Of a DNA stretch of 10,702 bases, positions 1 through 6,499 are shown piece after piece. Numbering within the stretch: the first letter of the stretch is position 1; every line of letters begins with the position of its first letter. The notes under the pieces were generated by a model that worked only from the letters and a program-made list of their open reading frames with translations, made no database searches and had not been told where the DNA came from. The position numbers and the translations under genes are program-made. Source of the stretch: Thermodesulfovibrio sp. (GTDB lineage Bacteria; Nitrospirota; Thermodesulfovibrionia; Thermodesulfovibrionales; Thermodesulfovibrionaceae); assembly GCA_026415995.1 (NCBI GenBank), contig JAOAGB010000060.1:1-10702 (forward strand), read 5' to 3'.

Positions 1-481
1 GCTCCATTGAGCCTGAGAGTATGAAGATTTCTCCTGAGTTGAGGCAAAATCCATAGGGAACATGCTGATTGTTGAAGAAGTGGAAAAATAAACTCTCAGG
101 GTCACCGTGAAACTTAAAATCAAATCGGTTTGTTAAATTTATCTGATAGACAGTGCCATCTTCAATAAGCTTTCGGATTTTTTGAACACCTGAGAGGTAT
201 TCTTCATCTTTTAAAGCTTTGTTAATTGGTGATAGCCTGAAACTATTCTCTGTTTTTTTAATTTTTTTTAACTTTTTTATTTTTACAATAATCACAGGTG
301 GTAGCTCTGTTTTTTTTAGCTTTAATTTGAGAGTTTCACCTGAAAGGTCATAGGAGAATACGGCAAAGCTTGGTGGTTCAATTTCTCCTATCTCAGCGAG
401 GCTTTGAAAAAATCTTATCTCTTCTATCTCAGCTTCAAAAAAACCTCTTTGACCAAGCCAGCTGCCACAAAGTATAAGCAT
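1..481 (-). CDS. pabB: Aminodeoxychorismate synthase component I (partial, C-terminus off window)
   Basis: This enzyme amidates chorismate to 4-amino-4-deoxychorismate for p-aminobenzoate and folate synthesis, normally with a PabA glutaminase that is not seen here. About 160 codons are present, starting at the ATG at 481-479 and open to the left edge. The start of the chorismate-binding domain is recognisable: EEYLSGVQKIRKLIEDG at about 84-100 and YQINLTNRF at about 103-111. The catalytic C-terminal part lies outside the window. The N-terminal region before the domain is short, as in compact PabB proteins. A lysine-rich stretch at about residues 52-75 (coded near 245-320) is encoded by several long A runs. 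The start codon abuts the pabC stop (TAG then ATG, same frame), so translation is probably coupled. TrpE (anthranilate synthase) is the main alternative, but the pabC neighbour favours PabB. Confidence 0.85.
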   Translation of the reverse strand, partial: MLILCGSWLGQRGFFEAEIEEIRFFQSLAEIGEIEPPSFAVFSYDLSGETLKLKLKKTELPPVIIVKIKKLKKIKKTENSFRLSPINKALKDEEYLSGVQKIRKLIEDGTVYQINLTNRFDFKFHGDPESLFFHFFNNQHVPYGFCLNSGEIFILSGSME

Positions 482-1222
482 CTATTCAGTGTTTTCCTCT
501 TCAATTATAGAGTTTATAGAGTTAATGAGTTCGGGAGTCAGGGAGTAGGTTTTTTCCATGAATTGTATTACAGGTAAAGCACCAGTGAGGCTATTGATAA
601 TGAATAGGGCTGAGGCATTATAAAGGTCTTCTACTTTAAGTCTTTCTTCTTTTACATTCATTTTTTCAATTAAAATCTGAATGGTCGTGCCTAAAAGAAG
701 ACCGCAATCTTTGGCAGGTGTAAGAAGCTTTTTATCCTTCAATATGACAATATTTGAGGCAGAACATTCTGTTATCTCATCTTTTTCATTAAGCATAACT
801 GCATCATCAAAGCCTTTCAAGAGTGATTCTCTTTTTGCAAGAATATTTGGCAGATAGTTCATTGTCTTATGGTATATAACAGGGTTTTTACTATGCCTCT
901 TTATACCTGAAAGACAGAGCTTTTTAGGAGTTCTATCAGGGGTGTATTCTTTCGCAATAACCAAGATTTCTGAGCTTTGAGGATAGGAATAATAAAGAGA
1001 TTCTCCTTCAGAAAGCAGGCAAACCTTGACATAGAGATTATTCTTTCCCTTTGTCTTTTCTTCTATTTCTTTGTAAAATGTTTCAAAATCAGGGTATGGA
1101 ATCTGGAAAAACTTTGCTGAAGCCTTAAGTCTTTCATAGTGTCTATGTAATTTCTTTGTTTTTCCTTTCCAAAATATTGTCTCAAAAAGACCCTCTCCAA
1201 AAAAGAGTGTTCTATTTTCCAT
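482..1222 (-). CDS. pabC: Aminodeoxychorismate lyase, class IV PLP aminotransferase fold
   Basis: PabC cleaves aminodeoxychorismate to p-aminobenzoate and pyruvate in the cytoplasm, using pyridoxal phosphate. The 246-residue product has the class IV layout: FGEGLFETI at residues 8-16, the probable PLP-binding lysine K119 in YHKTMNYL, GFDDAVMLNE at 137-146, TECSASN at 151-157, and LTPAKDCGLLLGTT at 167-180. Length is slightly under the usual 265-280 because the N-terminus begins almost at the FGEGLFET motif. Branched-chain or D-amino acid aminotransferases share the fold, but the adjacent pabB supports PabC. The gene is first in its operon. A -10-like box lies 7 bases before the ATG with no Shine-Dalgarno, so the mRNA may be leaderless. 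Confidence 0.87.
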   Translation of the reverse strand: MENRTLFFGEGLFETIFWKGKTKKLHRHYERLKASAKFFQIPYPDFETFYKEIEEKTKGKNNLYVKVCLLSEGESLYYSYPQSSEILVIAKEYTPDRTPKKLCLSGIKRHSKNPVIYHKTMNYLPNILAKRESLLKGFDDAVMLNEKDEITECSASNIVILKDKKLLTPAKDCGLLLGTTIQILIEKMNVKEERLKVEDLYNASALFIINSLTGALPVIQFMEKTYSLTPELINSINSIIEEENTE

Positions 1223-1229
1223 GAGTTTT

Positions 1230-1259
1230 ATTCTAAATTAAAATTTTATTGCTTGTCTA
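1230..1259 (-). promoter_or_regulatory. Putative promoter of pabC-pabB
   Basis: On the minus strand a -35-like TAGACA (1259-1254; 5 of 6 to TTGACA) is followed after 18 bases by TAGAAT (1235-1230; 5 of 6 to TATAAT). Only 7 bases separate the -10 box from the ATG at 1222, which would put the transcription start at or next to the start codon. The -35 box overlaps that of the opposite promoter. Read by eye; no expression evidence. Confidence 0.6.
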
Positions 1260-1282
1260 AATTTCTTAAAGCTTAATATAAT
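1253..1282 (+). promoter_or_regulatory. Putative promoter of the exonuclease-like gene and xerD
   Basis: TTGTCT (1253-1258; 4 of 6 to the -35 consensus), an 18-base spacer and a perfect TATAAT (1277-1282). Six bases later comes the ATG at 1289, predicting a leaderless or nearly leaderless transcript. An AGG at 1283-1285, 3 bases before the ATG, is too close and short to be a convincing ribosome binding site. This promoter mirrors the pabC promoter around a shared -35 region. Confidence 0.65.
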
Positions 1283-1288
1283 AGGTTT

Positions 1289-2095
1289 ATGATAAAAAAC
1301 ACATTTTTACTTCTTGATGGAATTGGTGAAAAAAGAGAGCGCAGACTCTGGAAAGAGGGAATTTTAACATGGGAAGATTTTTTCATTTGTAACGAGGTTT
1401 TAGATATTGATTACGAAAGAAAGAAAATCTATGATGATGTTCTTCATCAAGCCTTTGAAGCTCTTTCTTGTAAAAATTGCTGCTTTTTCTCTAAAAATCT
1501 CAAAAAAAGGGAACATTGGCGGCTTTTTGATAAATTCTTAAATGATGCAGTATGTCTTGACATTGAAACCAATGGATTAACACCTGAAAAGGGTGGATAT
1601 GTCACTGTTGTTGGACTTTATTCTATAAATGGATACAAGGCATTGGTGAGAGGTGAAAATCTGTCAGAAGAACTTCTTCAAGAAGCTTTGAATGAATATA
1701 AGTATTTAATCACCTTTTACGGAAGTATTTTTGATATTCCTTTCTTAAAAAAGGAATTTCCCAATTTACAAATTGAACATATTCCCCATTTCGACCTTTT
1801 CTTTGCAGGTAAGAGGCTTGGCATTCAGGGCGGGCTTAAAAAACTTGAGACTTTATTTCTTATTGAAAGAGAGGAAGAACTAAAAGGACTTAACGGATAT
1901 GATGCGGTAAAATTTTGGAAGTCCTATTTAAATGGTCACACTGAAAGTCTTGAACTTTTGATATCTTATAACAGGGCTGACACAGAAAATCTCTTCAAGC
2001 TTGGAGAGATTTTTTATAATATGCTTCGCGGTCAGGCAGGTATAGAAGAGTTTATGGATAATGGAAGAAAAAGCACTTCTCAAAAAGTTTCTTAA
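1289..2095 (+). CDS. RNase H-like (YprB-type) DEDD 3'-5' exonuclease-domain protein
   Basis: A 268-residue protein of the ribonuclease H-like exonuclease superfamily (RNase_H_2/YprB type), expected to trim DNA or RNA 3' ends with two metal ions; its substrate is unknown. The N-terminus (about 8-32, DGIGEKRERRLWKEGILTW) resembles a helix-hairpin-helix nucleic acid-binding element. A small cysteine cluster follows (C61, C64, C65). The exonuclease signature is visible: D91 and E93 in CLDIETNGL, D149 in FYGSIFDIPFL, D169 in HFDLF, and YNRAD at 227-231 supplying Y227 and D231, which suggests the DEDDy subtype. The last 35 bases overlap the xerD start, so the two are co-transcribed and probably translationally coupled. 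Which acidic residues are catalytic is my alignment by eye. Confidence 0.75.
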   Translation: MIKNTFLLLDGIGEKRERRLWKEGILTWEDFFICNEVLDIDYERKKIYDDVLHQAFEALSCKNCCFFSKNLKKREHWRLFDKFLNDAVCLDIETNGLTPEKGGYVTVVGLYSINGYKALVRGENLSEELLQEALNEYKYLITFYGSIFDIPFLKKEFPNLQIEHIPHFDLFFAGKRLGIQGGLKKLETLFLIEREEELKGLNGYDAVKFWKSYLNGHTESLELLISYNRADTENLFKLGEIFYNMLRGQAGIEEFMDNGRKSTSQKVS

Positions 2096-2945
2096 TTATT
2101 GCCTTACAGAAAAAGCCCTTTCCATAAATACTATAAAGTCTTATGAAAATGATTTAAAAGGATTTGTTTCCTATCTTGAAGAACAAAGGTTTCATATTTC
2201 AGCTTGTAAAAAAAACGATATAATGCAATATCTTTTCATATTGAAAGAAAGGGGTTATTCTACAACATCGATCGCCAGAATCCTTTCTTCTATTAAACAA
2301 TTTTTCAGGTTTTTAATTTTTGATGGCAAAATAGACCATGATCCTGTTGAAGGGTTAAAGTCTCCTAAGCTATGGTTTAGACTTCCAAAGGCTTTGAATC
2401 TGGATGATGTAAAAAAGCTTCTTTCCGTTATTCTGGAAAGCAAGTATTTTTTAAGAGATATTGCCATGCTTGAGTTAATGTATGCTTCTGGATTAAGAGT
2501 TAGTGAGCTTGTGAAAATTAAATTAAGTGACATAAACTTTGAAGCTGGTTTTATTAGAGTTAGGGGTAAGGGAGAAAAAGAACGAGTTGTACCAGTTGCT
2601 CAGCGAACAATGGAGACAGTCAAAAGATATCTCTTAGAACTAAGACCTAAGTTGATTAAAAAGAGAACCTCAGATTTTCTTTTTTTAAACAATCGTGGGC
2701 AGGCGATGAGTCGTCAGAGATTTTGGCAGAATCTTAAGGCAATGGGAAAGCTTGCTCAGGTTGATGTAACCCCTCACATGATAAGGCACAGTTTTGCCAC
2801 TCATTTGCTTGAAGGGGGGGCAGATTTAAGGAGTCTTCAAAAAATGCTCGGGCACAGTGACATTTCCACCACACAGATTTATACAAAGGTTTCAGCGGAT
2901 AGACTTCGTAAAGAGTATCTAAAACACCACCCAAGAGCAAAATAA
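2061..2945 (+). CDS. xerD: Site-specific tyrosine recombinase, XerD type
   Basis: Xer recombinases resolve chromosome dimers at dif during division. The 294-residue product has the usual length and two domains: a SAM-like core-binding domain (about 3-90) and a catalytic domain (about 108-290). The full catalytic set is present: R146 in ASGLRVSEL, K170 in RGKGEK, H239 and R242 in HMIRHSFATHLLEGG, H265 in LGHSDISTTQIY, and nucleophile Y274. The ending HHPRAK and STTQIYT are typical of XerC/XerD, with XerD slightly favoured over XerC. The ATG at 2061 lies inside the preceding gene and gives the expected N-terminus. No phage or integron genes lie nearby, so a housekeeping role is likely. A run of seven G at 2814-2820 falls in the codons for the conserved EGGAD segment. 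Confidence 0.88.
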   Translation: MEEKALLKKFLNYCLTEKALSINTIKSYENDLKGFVSYLEEQRFHISACKKNDIMQYLFILKERGYSTTSIARILSSIKQFFRFLIFDGKIDHDPVEGLKSPKLWFRLPKALNLDDVKKLLSVILESKYFLRDIAMLELMYASGLRVSELVKIKLSDINFEAGFIRVRGKGEKERVVPVAQRTMETVKRYLLELRPKLIKKRTSDFLFLNNRGQAMSRQRFWQNLKAMGKLAQVDVTPHMIRHSFATHLLEGGADLRSLQKMLGHSDISTTQIYTKVSADRLRKEYLKHHPRAK

Positions 2946-2947
2946 TA

Positions 2948-3379
2948 TTAAAGCTTCTTAAGCAATAATTTAATCTTTCTTATAGGTATGGCGTTTTTCT
3001 CAATTAAGGGAAGTATTTCAATTAGAGCTTCTTTAACCCATTGAGCATAAGTAGTTACCTCTTCTTCGGTGAATTCACTTTTTCTTAGAGGGCTATATTC
3101 AGCTGTTGTTCTTCTGTCGTATAGATTACCGAGATATCTGCCAATCTTAGGAGATATGTCTCCTGATTTTATAAAATGCATACTAAAAAGTATCTTCACA
3201 CCTTCATGGGATTTAGGTTCAATGCCAACACTTGCAAGAAGCGATTTAACAACATGTTCAAGAGCAAAATATAGATTAACCGTTGCATTTCCCCATCTTT
3301 TTGCCTTTTTGTCATCTAAAAAAGCCTCAAGCTTTTCCTCTGCTATTTCAATTTCTGCTAAGGCTAATTCCTTTCCCAT
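2948..3379 (-). CDS. HEPN domain protein (MNT partner)
   Basis: A 143-residue, mostly helical HEPN-domain protein (PF05168-like). HEPN proteins paired with minimal nucleotidyltransferases often act as RNase toxins or as substrates of AMP transfer. Visible family features are the ATVNLYFALEHVVKSLLASVGI helix at about 32-53, KSHEGVKILFSMHFIKSG at 56-73, and YDRRTTAEYSP at 87-97. The canonical HEPN RNase motif (R, 4-6 residues, H) is not seen after R89/R90, so nuclease activity is doubtful; Y95 sits where related proteins have ADY. The start overlaps the MNT gene by 16 bases, and GGAG at 3390-3387 lies 7 bases before the ATG. It is the last gene of a four-gene minus-strand operon, with its stop 2 bases from the convergent xerD stop. 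Confidence 0.8.
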   Translation of the reverse strand: MGKELALAEIEIAEEKLEAFLDDKKAKRWGNATVNLYFALEHVVKSLLASVGIEPKSHEGVKILFSMHFIKSGDISPKIGRYLGNLYDRRTTAEYSPLRKSEFTEEEVTTYAQWVKEALIEILPLIEKNAIPIRKIKLLLKKL

Positions 3380-3720
3380 ATAATAACTCCATCTTTTTTT
3401 ATTTCCTCAATTAAACCATAGTTTGAGTCAAACTCTTCTTCAGGCAAAATAATTAGGGATAGAGGGAACTCCTCTAAGTTGAGCTTATCAAGGGCTTCCC
3501 ATTTGATAGCCCAGAGCTTATTCCACATATTGCTATCTGCTGAAGATTTAACTATTAATGCAATATCGAGATCACTTTCTTCATTAGAGATACCACGTGC
3601 GCGAGAACCAAAGATTATCAACTTTGTTGCTTCGAATAATCTTTCTTCTATGAGTGATGACAATATTTCAATAATTTTTTTTTCAGCAAGAGATAAATTC
3701 AAAACTTTAGTAGCAGTCAT
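3364..3720 (-). CDS. Minimal nucleotidyltransferase (MNT) domain protein
   Basis: A 118-residue DNA polymerase beta-like nucleotidyltransferase. Proteins of this family paired with HEPN can be antitoxins that transfer AMP to the HEPN partner. The signature is clear: GSRARG at 38-43 followed by SDLDIAL at 49-55, giving the D50/D52 metal ligands. The third acidic residue usually found in the next strand (pattern like VDVV) appears to be serine in FPLSLIIL (S88), which would weaken or abolish catalysis; this rests on alignment by eye. The ATG overlaps the mscS stop by 4 bases (ATGA), and the 3' end overlaps the HEPN gene, so the three genes are translationally linked. Order is MNT first, then HEPN. 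Confidence 0.82.
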   Translation of the reverse strand: MTATKVLNLSLAEKKIIEILSSLIEERLFEATKLIIFGSRARGISNEESDLDIALIVKSSADSNMWNKLWAIKWEALDKLNLEEFPLSLIILPEEEFDSNYGLIEEIKKDGVIIWERN

Positions 3721-4751
3721 GACTTAATTATATCATTTTTAAGCCAGACAACTCTTTGAGGAAAGGGAATCTCTATGCCTTCTTCTTTGAATCGTTTAAA
3801 GATTCTTTTTCTTAACTCATTTTGCACAATAAACTGATCTGTTACCTCACCAATATGACATACAAGAGTAAAATCAAGAGAGTTTTCTCCAAATCCCGGT
3901 ATAAATCTCACTGCTGGTTCTGGTTCTTTAAGTAAGCCTGAAATTTCTTCAGATGCCTTTTTCACTTCCTCAATAAGTATTTTTTCAATCTTTTCTGGTT
4001 CAGAGGCATAGCTTACACTTATTGGAATTTGAAGTGACATTCTTTTCTCAGGAAGATAGTAATTAACCACAATGCTTTGAGCAAGTTTACTGTTAGGAAT
4101 GATTATCATATTATTAGGGATCATTCTTATTCTCGTTGTTCTCCATGAAATATCTTCAACAAAGCCCTCCTGTCCGTTTTCAAGACGAATAAAATCGCCT
4201 ATTCTTATGGTTTTTTCTGTCATGATGTGTATTCCTGCAAATAGATTTTCAAGGGTATCTTTAAGGGCAAGACCTATTGCTAATCCTCCTATTCCTAAAG
4301 CAGTTATTAGGGGTGCTATGGATATTCCAAAGAGATGTAAAATTATTATTAAACCGATTAAATAGATGGAAATTTTTATTATTGTATTCAGCAAACCTGT
4401 TGACTGAACTGAAATTGCTTTTCGTTCTACATAGTTTATGAATAGTTTTGTTATAAGATTTGCACAGGCTACTGTAACTGAAAGGATAATTATTACATGC
4501 GTTGCCTTAATAAAGTAAATTGAATATTTTGAAGGAATTTCAGAGGTTTCCAATCCAATATAAACAGCAATGCCTATGCATAGAAGAAATGAAGGGAATT
4601 TAATAGAGCCTATTATGAGATTGTCAAGTTCTGTTTTTGTTTTCTCTGACCAGCGATGAAGAAGACTAAAAAAAATCGTTCGTATGAGCAACAAAACACC
4701 GATCGAAATAGAAAAGGAAAAGATGGTAAAAACAACCTTTTCAAAGGACAT
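3717..4751 (-). CDS. MscS-family small-conductance mechanosensitive channel
   Basis: An inner-membrane channel that opens under membrane tension and releases solutes on hypo-osmotic shock. The 344-residue product has hydrophobic segments at about 5-30, 52-68, 80-105, 118-140 and 145-175. The last is the Gly/Ala-rich pore helix, ITALGIGGLAIGLALKDTL, characteristic of MscS. After it comes the cytoplasmic beta domain (GDFIRLENGQEGFVEDISWRTTRIR, about 185-209, with IPNSKL at 218-223) and an alpha/beta C-terminal domain ending in IPFPQRVVWL. Five predicted membrane helices make it somewhat longer than the three-helix E. coli MscS. It starts 2 bases after the vorB stop and overlaps the MNT start by 4 bases, so it is the second gene of the operon. 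The functional link to its neighbours is not evident. Confidence 0.9.
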   Translation of the reverse strand: MSFEKVVFTIFSFSISIGVLLLIRTIFFSLLHRWSEKTKTELDNLIIGSIKFPSFLLCIGIAVYIGLETSEIPSKYSIYFIKATHVIIILSVTVACANLITKLFINYVERKAISVQSTGLLNTIIKISIYLIGLIIILHLFGISIAPLITALGIGGLAIGLALKDTLENLFAGIHIMTEKTIRIGDFIRLENGQEGFVEDISWRTTRIRMIPNNMIIIPNSKLAQSIVVNYYLPEKRMSLQIPISVSYASEPEKIEKILIEEVKKASEEISGLLKEPEPAVRFIPGFGENSLDFTLVCHIGEVTDQFIVQNELRKRIFKRFKEEGIEIPFPQRVVWLKNDIIKS

Positions 4752-4753
4752 TT

Positions 4754-5830
4754 TTATTTGAGAGACATTATAACTTTCTCTGTGGCAGCATGATTTGAAA
4801 GAGCCTCATAAACATCCTCTGCTGTTACTATATTCCCTCCGGGTCTTCCATAAAGATAAACCTCTGCCATACCGTTTACTGCAAGCTTTACATCTTCAAC
4901 CATCTGTCCTGCATTAAATTCTACAACTATAAATCTTTCAACTTCTCCTGCCAGCTGTCTTATCGGTTCTTCAGGGAAAGGGAAAAGGGTAATTGGTCGT
5001 AAAAGTCCAATTCTTACTCCTTCCTGTCTAAGTTTTCTTACTGCTGAAAGGGAGATTCTTGCTGCTGAACCGAAAGAAACTACAACAATTTCTGCATCAT
5101 CAATAAAATACGTTTCATATTTAACTTCTTTTTCTTTCCATTGCTGATATTTTTCCTGAAGCCTCCAGTTATGTCTCTCCAATTCTCCCTCTGCCATTAA
5201 AAGAGTTCTAATTACTCTTGCAGGTCTTCCATTTGCACCAGTTAATGCCCATGAGGATTTATCATATACTCTTAATTCTGGTACCCTTGGAATAAGGGGT
5301 TCCATCATCTGTGCTATGATGCCATCGCCTAAAATCATTACAGGATTTCGCCATTCATCAGCCTTTTCAAAGGCAAGGATTGTGTAATCCCAAAGCTCCT
5401 GAACACTAAAGGGGGCATATACTAAAAGATGATAATCCCCGTGTCCACCTCCCTTTACTGCCTGAAAATAATCTGCCTGACTGCCAGATATATTTCCAAG
5501 ACCTGGTCCGCCACGCATCATGTTTACGATTACTGCAGGCAGTTCTGCTCCAGCCATATATGATATAGCTTCTTGTTTCAGGCTTATGCCAGGAGAACTT
5601 GAGGAAGTCATTACTCTTACACCGCACGCTGAAGCTCCATAAATCATGTTTATGGCAGCTATTTCACTTTCAGCCTGAATAAATACTCCACCTACCTCTG
5701 GCAATCTTTTTGAAAAGTATTCAGGAATTTCATTTTGGGGAGTTATTGGATATCCCGCATAAAATTTTAATCCTGCCTTTATTGCAGCTTCTGCTACAGC
5801 TTCGTTACCTTTCATGAGGACTTTATTCAT
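4754..5830 (-). CDS. vorB: 2-oxoacid:ferredoxin oxidoreductase alpha subunit, VorB-like
   Basis: Alpha (pyrimidine-binding) subunit of a ferredoxin-dependent 2-oxoacid oxidoreductase, most like VorB of 3-methyl-2-oxobutanoate (branched-chain) oxidoreductase; 2-oxoglutarate oxidoreductase (KorA) is the alternative. These enzymes convert a 2-oxoacid plus CoA to acyl-CoA, CO2 and reduced ferredoxin. The 358 residues include GNEAVAEAA at 8-16, GYPITPQNEI at 26-35, AESEIAA at 53-59 (glutamate expected near the cofactor), MTSSSSPGISLKQE at 74-87 and MRGGPGLGN at 105-113. A second domain follows (about 240-335, with SFGSAAR and LRPITLFPFPEE). I chose the start at 5830 because it begins at the family N-terminus and has a strong Shine-Dalgarno. 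An upstream in-frame ATG at 5941 would add 37 unrelated residues and overlap the divergent lipoprotein gene. No TPP-binding beta, gamma or ferredoxin subunit is adjacent, which is unusual. Confidence 0.85.
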   Translation of the reverse strand: MNKVLMKGNEAVAEAAIKAGLKFYAGYPITPQNEIPEYFSKRLPEVGGVFIQAESEIAAINMIYGASACGVRVMTSSSSPGISLKQEAISYMAGAELPAVIVNMMRGGPGLGNISGSQADYFQAVKGGGHGDYHLLVYAPFSVQELWDYTILAFEKADEWRNPVMILGDGIIAQMMEPLIPRVPELRVYDKSSWALTGANGRPARVIRTLLMAEGELERHNWRLQEKYQQWKEKEVKYETYFIDDAEIVVVSFGSAARISLSAVRKLRQEGVRIGLLRPITLFPFPEEPIRQLAGEVERFIVVEFNAGQMVEDVKLAVNGMAEVYLYGRPGGNIVTAEDVYEALSNHAATEKVIMSLK

Positions 5831-5834
5831 CCTT

Positions 5835-5840
5835 ACCTCC
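5835..5840 (-). promoter_or_regulatory. Strong Shine-Dalgarno of vorB
   Basis: GGAGGT on the minus strand, 4 bases before the ATG at 5830. It fixes the vorB start and is the strongest ribosome binding site in the window. Confidence 0.85.
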
Positions 5841-5893
5841 GCAAGTTCTGTTTTAGGATTTTTTATTTTAACATATAATTGATATAATGAAAT
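5841..5893. promoter_or_regulatory. Divergent vorB / slp promoter region
   Basis: This short AT-rich region must hold both promoters. On the plus strand two TATAAT boxes lie in tandem at 5874-5879 and 5883-5888; the second ends 5 bases before the slp ATG, again suggesting leaderless mRNA. No good -35 box is seen at 17-18 bases for either. On the minus strand TAAAAT (5870-5865) is a possible -10 for vorB, with a poor -35 match. Assignments are tentative. Confidence 0.45.
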
Positions 5894-6499
5894 ATGAAGC
5901 CTAAAATAGCCAATATAAAGTCTACATGGTTTTTGTTTCATTGCTCCATCAAACTTATCTCAATAGGTAAAGTTGTTATTATTTTTATGATTGCTCCTTT
6001 AATATTTATTACAATTTATGGCTGTGCAACTTTGCCAAAACCTTTACAGGATACTCCGGCTTTAAGAGATGTGCCTTTTACGATAGTTAAGAAAAATCCT
6101 GATAAATACTACGATGTTTCTCTTTTGTGGGGTGGAAGAATTACAAATTGTATGAATACAGAAGAAGGAACAGTTTTTGAAATACTTCATCTGCCTCTTG
6201 AAAGTGATGGACATCCTTCGGAAACTGATGCTTCTGAAGGAAGATTTATTGCCAAATCTAAGAGTTTTCTTGATTGTGCCATATACTCCAAGGGAAGATA
6301 TTTAACTGTTGTTGGTAAATTTAAAGGATTAAAGGAGGGCAAGATAGAGCAGATGCCCTATAGCTTTCCAGTAATTGAGGCACAGGCAACTTATCTATGG
6401 AAAAAAAGAACTCCCCACTATCGTTATCCTTACTGGAGACCATCAATCTGGTTATGGTATGGGCATCCCCATTGGTGGTTCGAATACGGTCCTTGGTAG
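5894..6499 (+). CDS. Slp-family outer membrane lipoprotein
   Basis: A 201-residue lipoprotein of the Slp (starvation-inducible outer membrane lipoprotein) family; the precise function is unknown. A basic N-region is followed by a hydrophobic segment (about 27-43) and a lipobox ending IYGC, with C44 the predicted lipidated cysteine. The n-region is long for a signal peptide; M32 would leave only 12 residues before the cysteine, so the first ATG is preferred. Family features after C44 are ATLPKPLQD, DKYYDVSLLWGGRI at 70-83, LPLESDGHP at 100-108, GRFIAKSKSFLDCAIYSKGRYLTVVG at 116-141 and ATYLW at 165-169. The C-terminal 28 residues (174-201) are strongly aromatic, with six Trp, five Tyr and one Phe. 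The stop codon abuts the mutL ATG, so it heads a slp-mutL transcript. Confidence 0.83.
   Translation: MKPKIANIKSTWFLFHCSIKLISIGKVVIIFMIAPLIFITIYGCATLPKPLQDTPALRDVPFTIVKKNPDKYYDVSLLWGGRITNCMNTEEGTVFEILHLPLESDGHPSETDASEGRFIAKSKSFLDCAIYSKGRYLTVVGKFKGLKEGKIEQMPYSFPVIEAQATYLWKKRTPHYRYPYWRPSIWLWYGHPHWWFEYGPW

Noticed and set aside
245..320. Long A/T homopolymers in pabB as a possible programmed slippage site
   Set aside because: Runs of 7-8 are common in this AT-rich DNA, and the frame stays open with a good family match on both sides.
2061..2945. Tyrosine recombinase as sign of an integrative element or phage
   Set aside because: Length, the HHPRAK ending and STTQIYT fit housekeeping Xer; no tRNA, attachment repeats or phage genes are nearby.
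2953..2963. Hairpin GCTT-CTT-AAGC as a terminator between convergent xerD and HEPN genes
   Set aside because: The stem is only 4 base pairs, has no following T tract and lies inside the HEPN coding end.
5831..5941. Upstream in-frame extension of the vorB-like gene to an ATG at 5941
   Set aside because: It adds 37 residues unlike the family, overlaps the divergent slp coding region and ignores the strong Shine-Dalgarno before 5830.
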